The notes: generated by a model from the letters alone, not told the origin. A stretch of 49,692 nucleotides of DNA from Haloferax mucosum ATCC BAA-1512 (GCF_000337815.1 NZ_AOLN01000009.1:1-49692); one strand, 5' to 3'. Shown: positions 7,820-17,234, numbered from the stretch's first letter. Program-made: numbers and translations.

Positions 7820-8107
7820 ATGCCGACCGAATGGCAGTCAGCCCACCACGATGAGCGGCCGCGCTTCCCACGAATCGAAGCCGACGAAGGGGAAGACCCG
7901 GCGCGCTTCCTCGCCGAACCCCTGGAACCAGACACCGGGACCGGAACATCCGGCCAACTCGCCCTCGCCCGCATCCGCGGCTTGGAGACGCTCGGCCTCG
8001 TCCGAGCCTACCGAGCGGTCGAACGAACACTCCACGGGGGCGAACGCCAGGCGATCAAAGACGCACTCGACGAGCGCGAACAAGAGCTATCGAACGAGAT
8101 TCAATGA
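7820..8107 (+). CDS. Small acidic protein, unknown
   Basis: The 95-residue product has a conserved-looking helical core, ALARIRGLETLGLVRAYRAV (about 48-67), and a charged C-terminal helix (KDALDEREQELSNEI). No family was recognised. It lies 48 bp after the RHH gene. The gap between them holds a 16-codon frame (7765-7815) that I consider too short to call. Confidence 0.6.
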   Translation: MPTEWQSAHHDERPRFPRIEADEGEDPARFLAEPLEPDTGTGTSGQLALARIRGLETLGLVRAYRAVERTLHGGERQAIKDALDEREQELSNEIQ

Positions 8108-8111
8108 ACGC

Positions 8112-8600
8112 ATGCCAACCATTACAAGACAAGAACGCACGGAACGCATTGCACGCGATGACGGCGATGAAGACGACACCGTCTGGATAGCCCAATCGTA
8201 CCAACACCAGGGAGCGTACCACACCGACCGCGACTGCAGTTGTCTCCAAGCAACAACACCCACAGACACAACCCGAGGTCGAGCACAACAGCGCCTCCGG
8301 TACCCCTGCGGACGCTGTGTCCTCGACGAGTCCGAAGAGGGCGCGAGCAACGTCTCGGTCCGCGCCCCCGACACACTGGGCATCCCCGAGGAACTCGACG
8401 ACGCGGAAGCCGCAACGAAACTCGTCTACCTCGAACTCGTGATCAACGGCCCGCTGTCAACGATTGAACTGATCGACCTTACCTCACTGTCACGGTCGTC
8501 TATCTCACGCGGTATCGACACACTCGACGAGCGAGGCCTCGTCGAAACGGAGTTCGACCCGCGGGACGCACGCCGCAAACGTCACTTCCCGACCACCTAA
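8112..8600 (+). CDS. Winged-helix protein with N-terminal Cys motif
   Basis: The 162-residue protein has an N-terminal half with cysteines in CSCL and CGRC (about residues 40 and 62), possibly a metal site. Its C-terminal half is a MarR/TrmB-like winged helix: LVYLELVINGPLSTIELIDL, then SLSRSSISRGIDTLDERGLV as turn and recognition helix. It follows the 7820 gene by 4 bp and probably shares its transcript. Likely a transcription regulator closing the early region. I chose ATG 8112; upstream in-frame residues overlap the previous gene and look non-coding. Confidence 0.72.
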   Translation: MPTITRQERTERIARDDGDEDDTVWIAQSYQHQGAYHTDRDCSCLQATTPTDTTRGRAQQRLRYPCGRCVLDESEEGASNVSVRAPDTLGIPEELDDAEAATKLVYLELVINGPLSTIELIDLTSLSRSSISRGIDTLDERGLVETEFDPRDARRKRHFPTT

Positions 8601-8610
8601 GCCGGCAACG

Positions 8611-8626
8611 CTGTGGAAATCCACAG
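8611..8626 (+). terminator. Short hairpin after the early operon
   Basis: ctgtgga-aa-tccacag is a perfect 7-bp inverted repeat 10 bases after the stop of the wHTH gene. No strong T-run follows, so termination here is only likely. The remaining bases to 8766 show no gene. Confidence 0.4.
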
Positions 8627-8766
8627 AGTGTGATTGATGTGGTGTGCTGCATAGAAAGACTATATCGGGCACTGTCCTCTGGGTCTTGCTACTACCTGGG
8701 AGTCGGGAGAACTAGAATACGAAAGCATTACCCGCGAGGGTAGCGGAATAGGCGACCTTTTCCTCC

Positions 8767-9651
8767 TCAGGGGTCAATGAGCTTCCACCGCAAATCGTAC
8801 CGGATGAAGTAGTAGATATTTAATATAGGGTAGATTGAAATGAAGTAGTACATCATCTTAAAGATGTTCTTGGGGACACGTTCTCGAACCAATCGGTATT
8901 CGTTCCCGTCTATCTTCACCTTCCGTTTCCGTTTGCTCGCTATTTGCCAATCGTCTTCTAACCGTCTTATCACGTACTCTTCTCCCGTTTGATGCACCTC
9001 CAAAACGATTTTTTCTACGTTCGAAGGAATGAGATAAGGAGGAGTGCGCCGGAGACGTTCTGGTTTTAGTTTTCCTCTGCACTGTCGCCGAAGGTCCTCA
9101 ACGTCTTCGAACGTTTCAATTGTTTTATACAGGTGTATCTCTGTCTGGCTATATTCACACCGTTGAGGTTGATCTAGAGTGGTAGATTGCCTCACCGGAA
9201 CTCCCGGAATAACTGTACGAAAGCGTGTGAAGTCCAACGGGCCAAGCTCAACCCGATAGGCTAGATTGGGTGTTTTTGATGTGCCAGACCGCTCTGGATA
9301 CAGATAGTTGAGATTCGATTCTTCAGGGCTCATCAGCGAGAAATCCCCAAGATCACGCGGTTCTGATTCTCCGGGCAGTTGAGCCCGGAGCTTGATTCTC
9401 AATACAACGTGAGAGGTGTGGGACCTGTTTTTCACAAGGAATTCCATCACTCCATCCGACAAAGACACGTCCAAGATGTTCGTGGAAAGGTGTTGTGTCC
9501 TGTAGGTATAATAGGAAATGATGAGAGTTAGCGTGATAAGGCCCAGATTGATTAGATTGAGGTCTACTGAAGGGGCTGACGGAGTGGGGGCTGACGGAGT
9601 GGGGGCTGGGGTGGTGTGGGGAAGAGCAGTCCTCCCAATCTGAAGGAGCAT
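8767..9651 (-). CDS. Membrane-anchored protein, unknown (cargo)
   Basis: The 294-residue product has an N-terminal membrane segment (LNLINLGLITLTLIISYYTY, about 32-51), preceded by a TPSAP tandem repeat. A beta-rich soluble middle follows, and a second hydrophobic stretch lies near the end (MMYYFISIYPILNIYYFI, about 265-282). It is basic and AT-rich, unlike the acidic viral proteins around it, and transcribed against them. I recognise no family. Location and composition suggest accessory cargo, perhaps superinfection or defence related, but this is unproven. Confidence 0.6.
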   Translation of the reverse strand: MLLQIGRTALPHTTPAPTPSAPTPSAPSVDLNLINLGLITLTLIISYYTYRTQHLSTNILDVSLSDGVMEFLVKNRSHTSHVVLRIKLRAQLPGESEPRDLGDFSLMSPEESNLNYLYPERSGTSKTPNLAYRVELGPLDFTRFRTVIPGVPVRQSTTLDQPQRCEYSQTEIHLYKTIETFEDVEDLRRQCRGKLKPERLRRTPPYLIPSNVEKIVLEVHQTGEEYVIRRLEDDWQIASKRKRKVKIDGNEYRLVRERVPKNIFKMMYYFISIYPILNIYYFIRYDLRWKLIDP

Positions 9652-10093
9652 TAACAGTCAGGTTCGAGATGAAATGTCAAAGAATCTGGCTAACTGAATC
9701 CGATATACACTATCATCGTCCCGCGACGACACCATCTGAATCATTTACTTTAGGCTGCTATCATAGGAAGACCAAACTTTCTACGTAGTTCCAGAATTCT
9801 ATCCGCAATGCCTGGTTCCCACGTGATTGTACCAGGAGACCTCTTCACAGCCAGTCTACCAATCAGTTACTAAGTTGAGGACTGACTGGCACTCACCCTC
9901 CATGCAGCAACAACTCCACCAAACGGCCAGCACCTGAGGGGTTCGAGCCCCAGTTATGCGTCAATCTGACGGGTATCTATTCCCCTTAAGTTCGTGGCAC
10001 AAGCTCTACAAACCAAATAGGGGCACCCGGCCGACCGAGACGCGTTGCGGGAGGCGTCGATGACGGAGTCCGACACAGCCTCGCGTCCATCCT
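9652..10093. other. Intergenic region between divergent genes
   Basis: This 442-base stretch separates the leftward membrane gene from the rightward 10094 gene. It holds AT-rich promoter-like segments near 9660-9770, an inverted repeat gccagtc/gactggc (about 9850-9890), and a T-arm-like ggggttcgagcccc near 9938. The last resembles the 3' end of a tRNA but lacks the rest of the cloverleaf, and its stem is imperfect. I see no gene. Confidence 0.5.
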
Positions 10094-10666
10094 ATGAAAG
10101 GCACTTGTAAGTTCGACCCGAGCAGCGGCGCTGCACTCGGCGACAAACAGTACCTCCCAGACGGGACAACCGGCCACGAAGTCGTCGCCGACCCGTGGGG
10201 CGTCCACTGGACGGCAGCGCGTGAGGGCGCGCTCACCCACGGTGAACATCGTTCGTCAACCACCGCACTCACCAGCTACTTCCGACGCGTCCAACGCGAG
10301 GTTCGCGACGGAACCGAACACAGCCCACTCACCCGAGCGGCGTCCCTCGCCATCCGCCGGCTCAAACAGGCCTCGACCGACGAACTCGACACGTTCGTGT
10401 GGCTTGCCGTCGCCGAGCGCCTCGCCGACAAGGGCTTCTGGAGTGCGTGGATGCTCAACCACTACGTACCACGATGTCCGCACTGCCACTCGGAGACGAA
10501 GTTCCGCCCCGGAGTTGGGATGCACGAAGCCGTCTGCGCATCGTCGCCGAAGCAACACGGCGCCGTCGACGCCGCAATCGAGCGCCGTGTCCGGTCGCTC
10601 CTCGAGGCCGCGTTCGACGACGTCGCCTTCGACGAAGACGACCCAGCACCGCTCGCGCTCTTCTGA
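10094..10666 (+). CDS. Unknown protein with CxxC zinc motif
   Basis: The 190-residue protein has a C-terminal CPHCHSETKF...C segment (about 127-150) that could bind zinc, and a helical middle (LTRAASLAIRRLKQASTDEL). It heads a group of three small genes just before the packaging module. No family was recognised. In head-tail viruses genes here are often DNA-binding or packaging accessory factors; that is inference from position only. Confidence 0.65.
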   Translation: MKGTCKFDPSSGAALGDKQYLPDGTTGHEVVADPWGVHWTAAREGALTHGEHRSSTTALTSYFRRVQREVRDGTEHSPLTRAASLAIRRLKQASTDELDTFVWLAVAERLADKGFWSAWMLNHYVPRCPHCHSETKFRPGVGMHEAVCASSPKQHGAVDAAIERRVRSLLEAAFDDVAFDEDDPAPLALF

Positions 10667-10680
10667 AGTCACGTGTATTC

Positions 10681-11043
10681 ATGGCCGTCGAAGCTCCTCC
10701 AGCCGAGTTTGCGGCATATTCGCCGACACGCCACGTCATCCAGCACGCCAAAGGCCTCTCGAAAGGGCCGAACCGGCACGTCTCGGGAGACCTCATCCGC
10801 GAGTGTATCGAAGACGGCGTCCCAAAGAAGGTCAACCGTCACAAGTGGCGCTTCCAGAAGCGCATCGGCGGCGTCGACTTCGTCACAGTCGTCGCGACCG
10901 ACGCTCACGAAATCCTGACTGCACATCCTATCGCCGTCGACCGTCCCAAAGCCGAGCGCCGCGGCTACTGGTCGGCCACCGAACTCGACGACCTCGAAGC
11001 CGTAATCGAATACCATGAGCAAAAACAACCCCGACCGTTCTGA
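10681..11043 (+). CDS. DUF4258-like / RelE-fold small protein
   Basis: The 120-residue product resembles DUF4258-type proteins of the RelE/BrnT-like fold: HVIQHAKGLSKGPNRHVSGD, then LIRECIEDGVPKKVNRHKWR, then strands GGVDFVTVVATDAHEILTAH. Known relatives include toxins, but haloviruses carry many solitary copies. No clear antitoxin accompanies it; the next small gene overlaps it by 29 bp and could be a partner. It begins 15 bp after the previous stop. Confidence 0.55.
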   Translation: MAVEAPPAEFAAYSPTRHVIQHAKGLSKGPNRHVSGDLIRECIEDGVPKKVNRHKWRFQKRIGGVDFVTVVATDAHEILTAHPIAVDRPKAERRGYWSATELDDLEAVIEYHEQKQPRPF

Positions 11044-11221
11044 GGACCTCAACGCGTACTGCGTCACCGATGCCGACTTCGACGCGGTCGCCAACGAGAT
11101 CTCCCGCTACGTCGCCAGTATCGAAGACACGCCCAACGGTCAAGCGTACGCCACGGGGATGCTCAAAGCCGCAGTCATCTTCGAACATCGACTTCGAGAG
11201 CGCAGTCGAGAGCCCAGATAA
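11015..11221 (+). CDS. Small helical protein, unknown
   Basis: The 68-residue product is acidic at the N-terminus and mostly helical (TDADFDAVANEISRYVASIE, then AYATGMLKAAVIFEHRLRER). It starts inside the end of the DUF4258-like gene. No family was recognised. It could pair with the 10681 protein, given the overlap. Confidence 0.5.
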   Translation: MSKNNPDRSEDLNAYCVTDADFDAVANEISRYVASIEDTPNGQAYATGMLKAAVIFEHRLRERSREPR

Positions 11222-11292
11222 GATTCCCGGCCGAACGAACCTCACCATCGATGCCTCGCCTCTAGCGCGGTATCGGAGGCATCGACGTACCG

Positions 11293-11302
11293 TATTTAAA
11301 GT
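11293..11302 (+). promoter_or_regulatory. TATA box for the structural operon
   Basis: tatttaaag within an AT-rich stretch lies about 45 bp before the small terminase gene, in the only real gap ahead of the 11342-24810 gene run. It is a good candidate for the late promoter. Confidence 0.6.
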
Positions 11303-11341
11303 ATAATTACACCCCGGACGTTACAGGACCTTTTCCAACTC

Positions 11342-12049
11342 ATGTCTACCCGCGAACGCAGAGTTACGCTTGCCCTCAAATGGCACCACCTCGACAATCT
11401 CTCGCCCGCAGAGATTCGGGACCGCTTCGAGGAAGAGGGCATCGGCGACTACGCAAAGTCAACCATCCGCAACTACCTGAACGAGAAGCCAAAAGACGAG
11501 ATCATCCGGCAGATCGAGAAGAAACACGCCGACGTCCGTCTGCAATCGGCTGAGCGCTACGAGCGACTCTACCAGGACGCCCGCCGTGACCTCGAAACAC
11601 TTGCTGTCGGCGACGACCCCGTCATTGCGATGGTCCCAAAGATGGAGTCGCACCAAGGCGAGGGAGACAAACGCGTCTCAAACTGGACGTTCCTTGCCGA
11701 AGACGATCCACGCCGACCCGAGTGGGCAACCGAGCACGACCGACCGATTGCGTTCGTTGACGGTGTCAAACACATCCAGTCTGGCGACGAGTATCCAGCG
11801 GGTGCCGAACGTGGTGGGCCACCGGAGTACCGGGAAGCGGTCGTCGGCCTCCGTCGCGACCAACCAGATCTACAGAAACGACAGTTTGCCCGGCGCGAGA
11901 TGGCTGGCTACCAAGACCAGAAGGTCGAGGTCCTCGGCGGGCCGGACGAACTCAACGTCAACGTCGACGGCGAGGTTGACCACACCCACGGCCTCGACGA
12001 GGGCACACAGGAGATCATCGAAGACCTCGCCGACGACCTCAAAGCGTAG
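11342..12049 (+). CDS. Terminase small subunit (TerS)
   Basis: The 235-residue protein has an N-terminal helix-turn-helix (NLSPAEIRDRFEEEGIGDYA, then KSTIRNYLNE, about 18-50), a coiled middle (IRQIEKKHADVRLQSAERYE) and an acidic C-terminus. This layout and its place two genes before the large terminase identify it as the DNA-recognition subunit that selects the packaging site. Sequence similarity to a named TerS family cannot be tested here. Confidence 0.72.
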   Translation: MSTRERRVTLALKWHHLDNLSPAEIRDRFEEEGIGDYAKSTIRNYLNEKPKDEIIRQIEKKHADVRLQSAERYERLYQDARRDLETLAVGDDPVIAMVPKMESHQGEGDKRVSNWTFLAEDDPRRPEWATEHDRPIAFVDGVKHIQSGDEYPAGAERGGPPEYREAVVGLRRDQPDLQKRQFARREMAGYQDQKVEVLGGPDELNVNVDGEVDHTHGLDEGTQEIIEDLADDLKA

Positions 12050-12059
12050 CCCGTTCCCG

Positions 12060-12668
12060 ATGTCTCCTCTCGCCTTTCACATCGCCGCACATCTCACAAG
12101 CGACAGTGCCGGCGTTGATCACAAAGCGAAGTTCGGACGCTACGTCAACGAACAGCCGGACTTCGCCCGGTCGCGGTACATGCCCGACCTCGTCCGCGAC
12201 AACATCACCGATGTTGCCCGCCACGAGTTCACCCTCTCACCGCCGGCGACGCCGGCTGACCAGGACCCCATCCCACGAGGCAACTACCGGGAGTTCTGGC
12301 TCGACGCCCTCGAAAGCGAGCCGTGGGACATCTACTCCATCGCCGAAGCGATGGCCGACCGCTTCGACATCAACACCGGCTGGGCGTTCAAGACCGCCCG
12401 CCAACACCTCAACCAACTCGTCCTCCAGGCACGGATGCGTGGCTACCGTGAACAGCCATTGGCCGGCCGTCGATTTCGATGGAGCGGCCCCGAAGCCGAC
12501 CACCCGGCGTGCGCGTGGATACAAGAGCAGGTCCCTTCAGAGGGGCTTCCGTACCACAAACTCGTTGACCTGATGCAAGAGGCGAAGCAACGGTTCGTCG
12601 AGAACCCACCAGCGTCAACTCATGTCGTCCACGACTGGTGCCGCCACGAAATCCGGGAGGTGCGATAG
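12060..12668 (+). CDS. Unknown protein between TerS and TerL
   Basis: The 202-residue product has conserved-looking Trp/Cys features (FRWSGPEADHPACAWIQEQV, about 138-157) and a C-terminal VVHDWCRHEIREV. The pattern loosely resembles the end of Mu gpF/SPP1 gp7-type head morphogenesis proteins, but I would not rest on it. It starts 11 bp after TerS and stops 1 bp before TerL, so it belongs to the packaging/head operon. Confidence 0.6.
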   Translation: MSPLAFHIAAHLTSDSAGVDHKAKFGRYVNEQPDFARSRYMPDLVRDNITDVARHEFTLSPPATPADQDPIPRGNYREFWLDALESEPWDIYSIAEAMADRFDINTGWAFKTARQHLNQLVLQARMRGYREQPLAGRRFRWSGPEADHPACAWIQEQVPSEGLPYHKLVDLMQEAKQRFVENPPASTHVVHDWCRHEIREVR

Positions 12669-12669
12669 G

Positions 12670-14334
12670 ATGTCCACGACGTCCGACTCGACGCCGAGGG
12701 CCACACAGTCGCTGGCGAAACTCGTCCGCGACCGGCCGACAGCTCATCCGCTTAGCTTCTCGATCAAGCACTTGGGAACCGACGGCATCCTCGCGCCGCC
12801 GTCACACCTCCAGGACTGGTACCAGCACATCTGGGAGGCCGTCTACGACGAGCGCGCGCCGAAGAATCTCGCGCTCTTTGCGCCGCGGAACTACGCGAAG
12901 ACCGTCTCAACGATTGAGGTCATCCCGGCGTGGCTCGCGGTCAACTTCCCAAGCATCCGGATGGCAATCGTCTCGCACAAGAAAGACCACGCCAACAAGC
13001 GGGCGAAGACGGCGGTCGCATCCATCGAGTCAGCGTGCGAGCGCTACAACGTCCCGGTCTACGACGACTCGAAAACGACAATCCAACTCGAAGCCGGCCG
13101 GACGAACATTGAGCCGACGCTCGAACCCGTGTCAATCCGGACGTCGGACACCGGGTCGCACTACGACATCATCATCTACGACGACATCGCAACGCTTGCG
13201 AATCAGACGACAGCGCTTCGAGAAACCATCTCGGAGAACTTCGAGGAGTTCAGCGACAACGTCGCCGCCAAAGAGGGGGCGACGGTCCTCCCGCACAAGT
13301 CGATCAACATCGTCATCGGGACGCGCAAGACGCCCGAAGACGTCTACCGCGAGCACATCCTCTCGACGAACAACCCCGAGTGGGACGACTTCATCGCTCG
13401 GAACGTCTCACGCCCGGGGTGGGCCGCTCGCGTCTGGCGGGCGACGCCCGACTGGCAGGTCATCGAGAACGAAGCGTTCGAGGTCCACGGGACCGACGGC
13501 AACGTCTACGACACCATCCGGGACGTCCCCGCCGAAGTCGAGATCATCGACGACGGCATCCAGCCCGCTGGCGACACGGAGTTCCGGACGCTATGGCCCG
13601 AGTTCGAGCGCCCTGAGACGGTTCTGACGAAGGTCGTCTCGAAGGCCGGGAGCGCAGGGCTATGGCGTGCGGAGAACCAACAGAACCCCGAAGCCGCGGT
13701 CGGCCGCGTCCTCGACCTCGACTGGCTCCGCTTTGTCGATCCTATTCCACGCGACGACTACGACGCCTTGGAGTGGTATGCTGGGCTTGACTTTGCGAAC
13801 CCCAACAACCTCGCTGTCGAACAGCGCGGCGAGACTGACTACTGGGCGCTGGGCGTCGTCGCCTACGACCGCGAGAACGACCAGCAGTACGCCATCGATG
13901 TCTGGCGCGACCGCGGATTCATGTGGAAGGAGGCGGCGACCGACTTCATCGCCGCGAACCTCTCTGGACTGCCCATTGGTGAGTTGTTCGTCGAGAGCAA
14001 CTTCGCCGGCGAGGAAATCGCGGAGGTCATCGCGGACCCGGCGACGTACGAGGACGCCGACGTCGCAGAGCCGTCATACCAAGTAACGCCGACGTCGTCG
14101 AAGGGAGAGAAGGAAGACCGACTCACGCGCCTTGCGAACCGATTCCAGCAGGGCAAAATCAAGGTCGCGTCTACAGAGAACGAGCGCTGGGAATCGTTCA
14201 TCCGCGAGGAGTGGCTTCCGTTCCCCGACGCTGCTCACGACGACCGCTTCGACGCACTTGAGATTGCGTCGCGCGGTCCGGAAGGCACGGTCAACCGCGT
14301 CTCTGGCGATGACTTCGAGCACCTCAACTGGTGA
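12670..14334 (+). CDS. terL: Terminase large subunit (TerL)
   Basis: The 554-residue packaging motor has an ATPase half with a Walker A variant FAPRNYAKT (about 71-79) and Walker B IIIYDD (about 166-171). Its nuclease half begins at WYAGLDFANPN (about 371-381, first metal-binding Asp) and ends with HDDRFDALEIA (about 522-532). The start at 12670 directly follows the preceding stop. It cuts concatemeric or circular viral DNA and drives it into the prohead through the portal encoded next. Confidence 0.93.
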   Translation: MSTTSDSTPRATQSLAKLVRDRPTAHPLSFSIKHLGTDGILAPPSHLQDWYQHIWEAVYDERAPKNLALFAPRNYAKTVSTIEVIPAWLAVNFPSIRMAIVSHKKDHANKRAKTAVASIESACERYNVPVYDDSKTTIQLEAGRTNIEPTLEPVSIRTSDTGSHYDIIIYDDIATLANQTTALRETISENFEEFSDNVAAKEGATVLPHKSINIVIGTRKTPEDVYREHILSTNNPEWDDFIARNVSRPGWAARVWRATPDWQVIENEAFEVHGTDGNVYDTIRDVPAEVEIIDDGIQPAGDTEFRTLWPEFERPETVLTKVVSKAGSAGLWRAENQQNPEAAVGRVLDLDWLRFVDPIPRDDYDALEWYAGLDFANPNNLAVEQRGETDYWALGVVAYDRENDQQYAIDVWRDRGFMWKEAATDFIAANLSGLPIGELFVESNFAGEEIAEVIADPATYEDADVAEPSYQVTPTSSKGEKEDRLTRLANRFQQGKIKVASTENERWESFIREEWLPFPDAAHDDRFDALEIASRGPEGTVNRVSGDDFEHLNW

Positions 14335-14342
14335 TACAACAC

Positions 14343-16061
14343 ATGCCTCCACGAGTAACAACACTCGGCGAAGATGACGGCGGCGAGCTGGTCGCTATCG
14401 ACTGGCCCGACGGCGATGTCGAACAGATGCTCCAAGGACAGATAGCCGGGACGCCACAGTCTACCGGTGGTCGCTCTCGGGGTACAAACGAGATTGGCCC
14501 CGTCCAGCGTGTCTCGAACCAGGGCGGGCTCTGGAGTTCGATTGACCTGCAGACGTTCACACTCAACTCGACGGAACTTGCGACAACAGTCAAACGGTTC
14601 CGCGACGAGATGTACCGCAACCAGTTCCCGGTACTCGTCCCGGCGTTCACCCACCGCTGTACCTCTTGCGGGACGTCCTACAGCGAGGAGCGAGAGGCGT
14701 GCGAGGTTTGTGGTGGGACGGAGTTCGAGACGCCGTCGCGCGAGCAGAAAGAATGCTACGAGCGTCGCTTCGACACCATCAATGACGACGACCAGTCGCT
14801 GGCGTCGCTCATGAAGTACGAGGAGGACTACCAGTCGTTCTACGGTGTCTCGACGATCCTCGCCCGTCTCCGCTACCAGCACGTCACCAGCGAGACGCGC
14901 GTTGCTGGCCGGTCGGTCTCCGCGTCCGGGCGCTGGGTGGCGGTGGAGATCGAAGAACTCGTTCATGCCGACCCACTTCGCGTCCGACCGGTACTCGACG
15001 AGCACAACCGTCATGGCGGCTGGTGGACGTGCCCCGCGCACCGCGACCAGTATTGGGAGCGTACGGACCTCACGTTCGACGCCGTCGATGCCGACTCACC
15101 GACCGAGGTCTGTCCCGAATGCCATGCCGAACTCGCCGAAGTCGGCTACGCGGAGGTCGGCGGTCGCAACAACGACATCCAGCGACTGTTCCTCAAACAC
15201 GAGGTCATCGACTGGGCGCGGCACTTCCCCGTCCTGAACGGCCTTGACGGTCGGTCACCGGTCTTGCCTCTCATCAAGCTCCAGGCTATCCTCCAGTGGT
15301 CGCGCAACTACGAACTCCAGTATCTCAACCCGCAGAACGACCAGCAACTCCCCGACAAGTTCCTCGTCGCGTACGGGAAGAATGTCCGGTCGTCGCTTCG
15401 AGCGTCGCTCCAAGAAGAGGAGGCGAAGAATCCGTGGGAAGAGGGCCGGCTCATCTACGAGGGGAATCCCGACAACGTCGAAATCGAAATGCTCGACCTG
15501 TCGAGTGACGCCGGGATCAACGGGCGCGAACCCATGGTCGAGCGCCTCATGTCGCAAGTCCGGGCGATGTTCGGCATCTCCGACGCTATCGAGAACGAAC
15601 TCTCTGACACAGGCGGGCTCAACGCTGAGGGTGAGCAACTCGAAATCACAAACGCGGCCGTCGCAAGTGCGCACCAGGACACCGTCGAGAAAGCACTGAA
15701 CACGCTCTGCCGGCTCATCGAGCGCGTGGAGGGCCACTTCGACTGGGAACTCAAGTTCGTCGATCCGGAGCGCGACGACATGTCGCTGTCGGCGCTTGAC
15801 GTCCTCGAAGGTATCAACCTCGCTCAACAGACTGGGACGAAAGTCTCTGTCGAGGACGGTCAGCTCATTATCCCTGACCAGCAGATCGACCCCGCCGAGC
15901 CGGAAAGCAACTCCACGCCGGCGGACGCCCCGCCCACAGATGGTAGCACGGCGGTGACACCGTCGGATAGACCACCGGAACAGTCATGGCCGCCCGACAA
16001 CAGTCAACCTCAGCTCGGACAGTCTGAACAGCCGACACAACCGCAGAACCCGAACCAGTAA
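14343..16061 (+). CDS. Portal protein with two zinc-ribbon insertions
   Basis: The 572-residue protein follows TerL, as portals do, and has the family's mid-to-late signature (MSQVRAMFGISDAI, then NAEGEQLEITNAAVASAHQD, about 398-445) and a Pro/Gln-rich tail. Unusually, it contains CTSCGTSYSEEREACEVCGG (about 106-125) and a second Cys/His pair set at about 229-260 (TCPAH ... CPECH). These look like zinc ribbons inserted in the wing or clip. A GTG at 14331 overlapping the TerL stop is an alternative start. Confidence 0.85.
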   Translation: MPPRVTTLGEDDGGELVAIDWPDGDVEQMLQGQIAGTPQSTGGRSRGTNEIGPVQRVSNQGGLWSSIDLQTFTLNSTELATTVKRFRDEMYRNQFPVLVPAFTHRCTSCGTSYSEEREACEVCGGTEFETPSREQKECYERRFDTINDDDQSLASLMKYEEDYQSFYGVSTILARLRYQHVTSETRVAGRSVSASGRWVAVEIEELVHADPLRVRPVLDEHNRHGGWWTCPAHRDQYWERTDLTFDAVDADSPTEVCPECHAELAEVGYAEVGGRNNDIQRLFLKHEVIDWARHFPVLNGLDGRSPVLPLIKLQAILQWSRNYELQYLNPQNDQQLPDKFLVAYGKNVRSSLRASLQEEEAKNPWEEGRLIYEGNPDNVEIEMLDLSSDAGINGREPMVERLMSQVRAMFGISDAIENELSDTGGLNAEGEQLEITNAAVASAHQDTVEKALNTLCRLIERVEGHFDWELKFVDPERDDMSLSALDVLEGINLAQQTGTKVSVEDGQLIIPDQQIDPAEPESNSTPADAPPTDGSTAVTPSDRPPEQSWPPDNSQPQLGQSEQPTQPQNPNQ

Positions 16062-16064
16062 CCC

Positions 16065-16376
16065 ATGCCATCTGACCTTCCATCCAACATCAAGCGCGCG
16101 CTCGCAACCGAAGGCCCAACTGAAGACCCCACTGAGTTCGGCGTTGACCTCTACCGCATCCTCGCACCTCCAGACGATGACGACTTCGTTCACCCTATCC
16201 TCGCTATCGTCTGCGAGTTGGAGTGCGGGATGACCGTCGCCGACTGGAACATTGACGCCTGGCCCGACGACAAGCAACTCATGCACCCACATCAGAGTAT
16301 CTACGGCTCTCTCGGAGACCTCGAACAGGTGGCTGAAGGCCCAATCGAACACCTTACGCGGGTGACCGGCCGGTGA
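16065..16376 (+). CDS. Small acidic protein, unknown
   Basis: The 103-residue product starts 3 bp after the portal gene and ends in a GTGA overlap with the protease gene. It is acidic, with a hydrophobic HPILAIVCELECGMTVADW segment (about 43-61). No family was recognised; location suggests a head assembly accessory role. Confidence 0.6.
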   Translation: MPSDLPSNIKRALATEGPTEDPTEFGVDLYRILAPPDDDDFVHPILAIVCELECGMTVADWNIDAWPDDKQLMHPHQSIYGSLGDLEQVAEGPIEHLTRVTGR

Positions 16377-17137
16377 GCATCCAAGTACTCAACCATCCAG
16401 ACGCCGGCGTCGATGCAAAGGCCGCAGTCGGCCAGTCCATCACGGACACGTCGGGGCAGGTCCGCGACCGCCGGCTCACACGAGAGGACGTCCCCAACGA
16501 GTGGCACCATCCTGTCTTCGAGGCTGACGACTTCATCATCGAAGGGCCGGCGTCGGTCGAGATCGTCGATCGGTCGGGTCAGCAAATCCAGATGGAAGCT
16601 GTCCGGGAGGCCCTCGACCGCTTCATGCTGTCCGAGCGTGAGCCCGGAATCATCTCCGACAAGCACGACGACGTCCCAGTCGGCGTCCCGCTGTGGGACT
16701 GGACGACTGACGACGGACAGCGCTATGAGACCGTCGTCGAGGGCGACCGCTTCCAGCTTGTTTCGAACCTCGGCAACGAGACGACGATGAGTAAGCTTGC
16801 TCGACTCCGCTGTCTCAACGGCGACTACGGCGGCTACTCCATCACAGTCTACTCGAATGAGGAGGTTGCTAAGCCAGACGGGACGTGTGTCACGACCAAC
16901 TGCGACCTCCACGCGGTGACGATTGGCCACGAGGACCTCGTGATGAATCCGGCAGCAGACTTCGACGTCGTTGACTTCAAGCACGGGGGAATCCTCGAAG
17001 CGTCGATTCGGCGGCGGCTTCGGCGGCGTGACTCGATGACTGGACGCGTCGAACAGAAGCTCCGTGATTCCAGTTCCAGTTCCAGTCAAGGAGACGACTC
17101 TCTCGCCGCTTCGCTTCTCGACCGGCTCCGCGACTGA
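16373..17137 (+). CDS. Prohead (capsid maturation) protease, XkdF/S78-like
   Basis: The 254-residue protein starts with GTG overlapping the previous stop. Features typical of prohead proteases are EADDFIIEGPASVEIVD near residue 50, GIISDKHDDVPVG (candidate catalytic His, about 96-106), GGYSITVYS (candidate serine region, about 159-167), and the closing CDLHAVTIGHEDLVMNPAAD. Its C-terminus is basic and serine-rich. It sits before scaffold and major capsid genes, the normal order. It would trim scaffold and capsid subunits during maturation. Confidence 0.75.
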   Translation: MSIQVLNHPDAGVDAKAAVGQSITDTSGQVRDRRLTREDVPNEWHHPVFEADDFIIEGPASVEIVDRSGQQIQMEAVREALDRFMLSEREPGIISDKHDDVPVGVPLWDWTTDDGQRYETVVEGDRFQLVSNLGNETTMSKLARLRCLNGDYGGYSITVYSNEEVAKPDGTCVTTNCDLHAVTIGHEDLVMNPAADFDVVDFKHGGILEASIRRRLRRRDSMTGRVEQKLRDSSSSSSQGDDSLAASLLDRLRD

Positions 17138-17234
17138 CGTCTGCCGAACAGGCAGGTCGCAACAAACGACTACATAGCGCCCCCGATGACGGAGATTTGG
17201 CCAGTCTTTCGAGGGGTTGTGGCCACATTTGACG

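Noticed and set aside
9905-9960. tRNA 3' end or attachment site around ggggttcgagcccc
   Set aside because: Only three T-stem pairs form; no anticodon or D arm precedes it and no integrase gene was found, so an att site is not supported.
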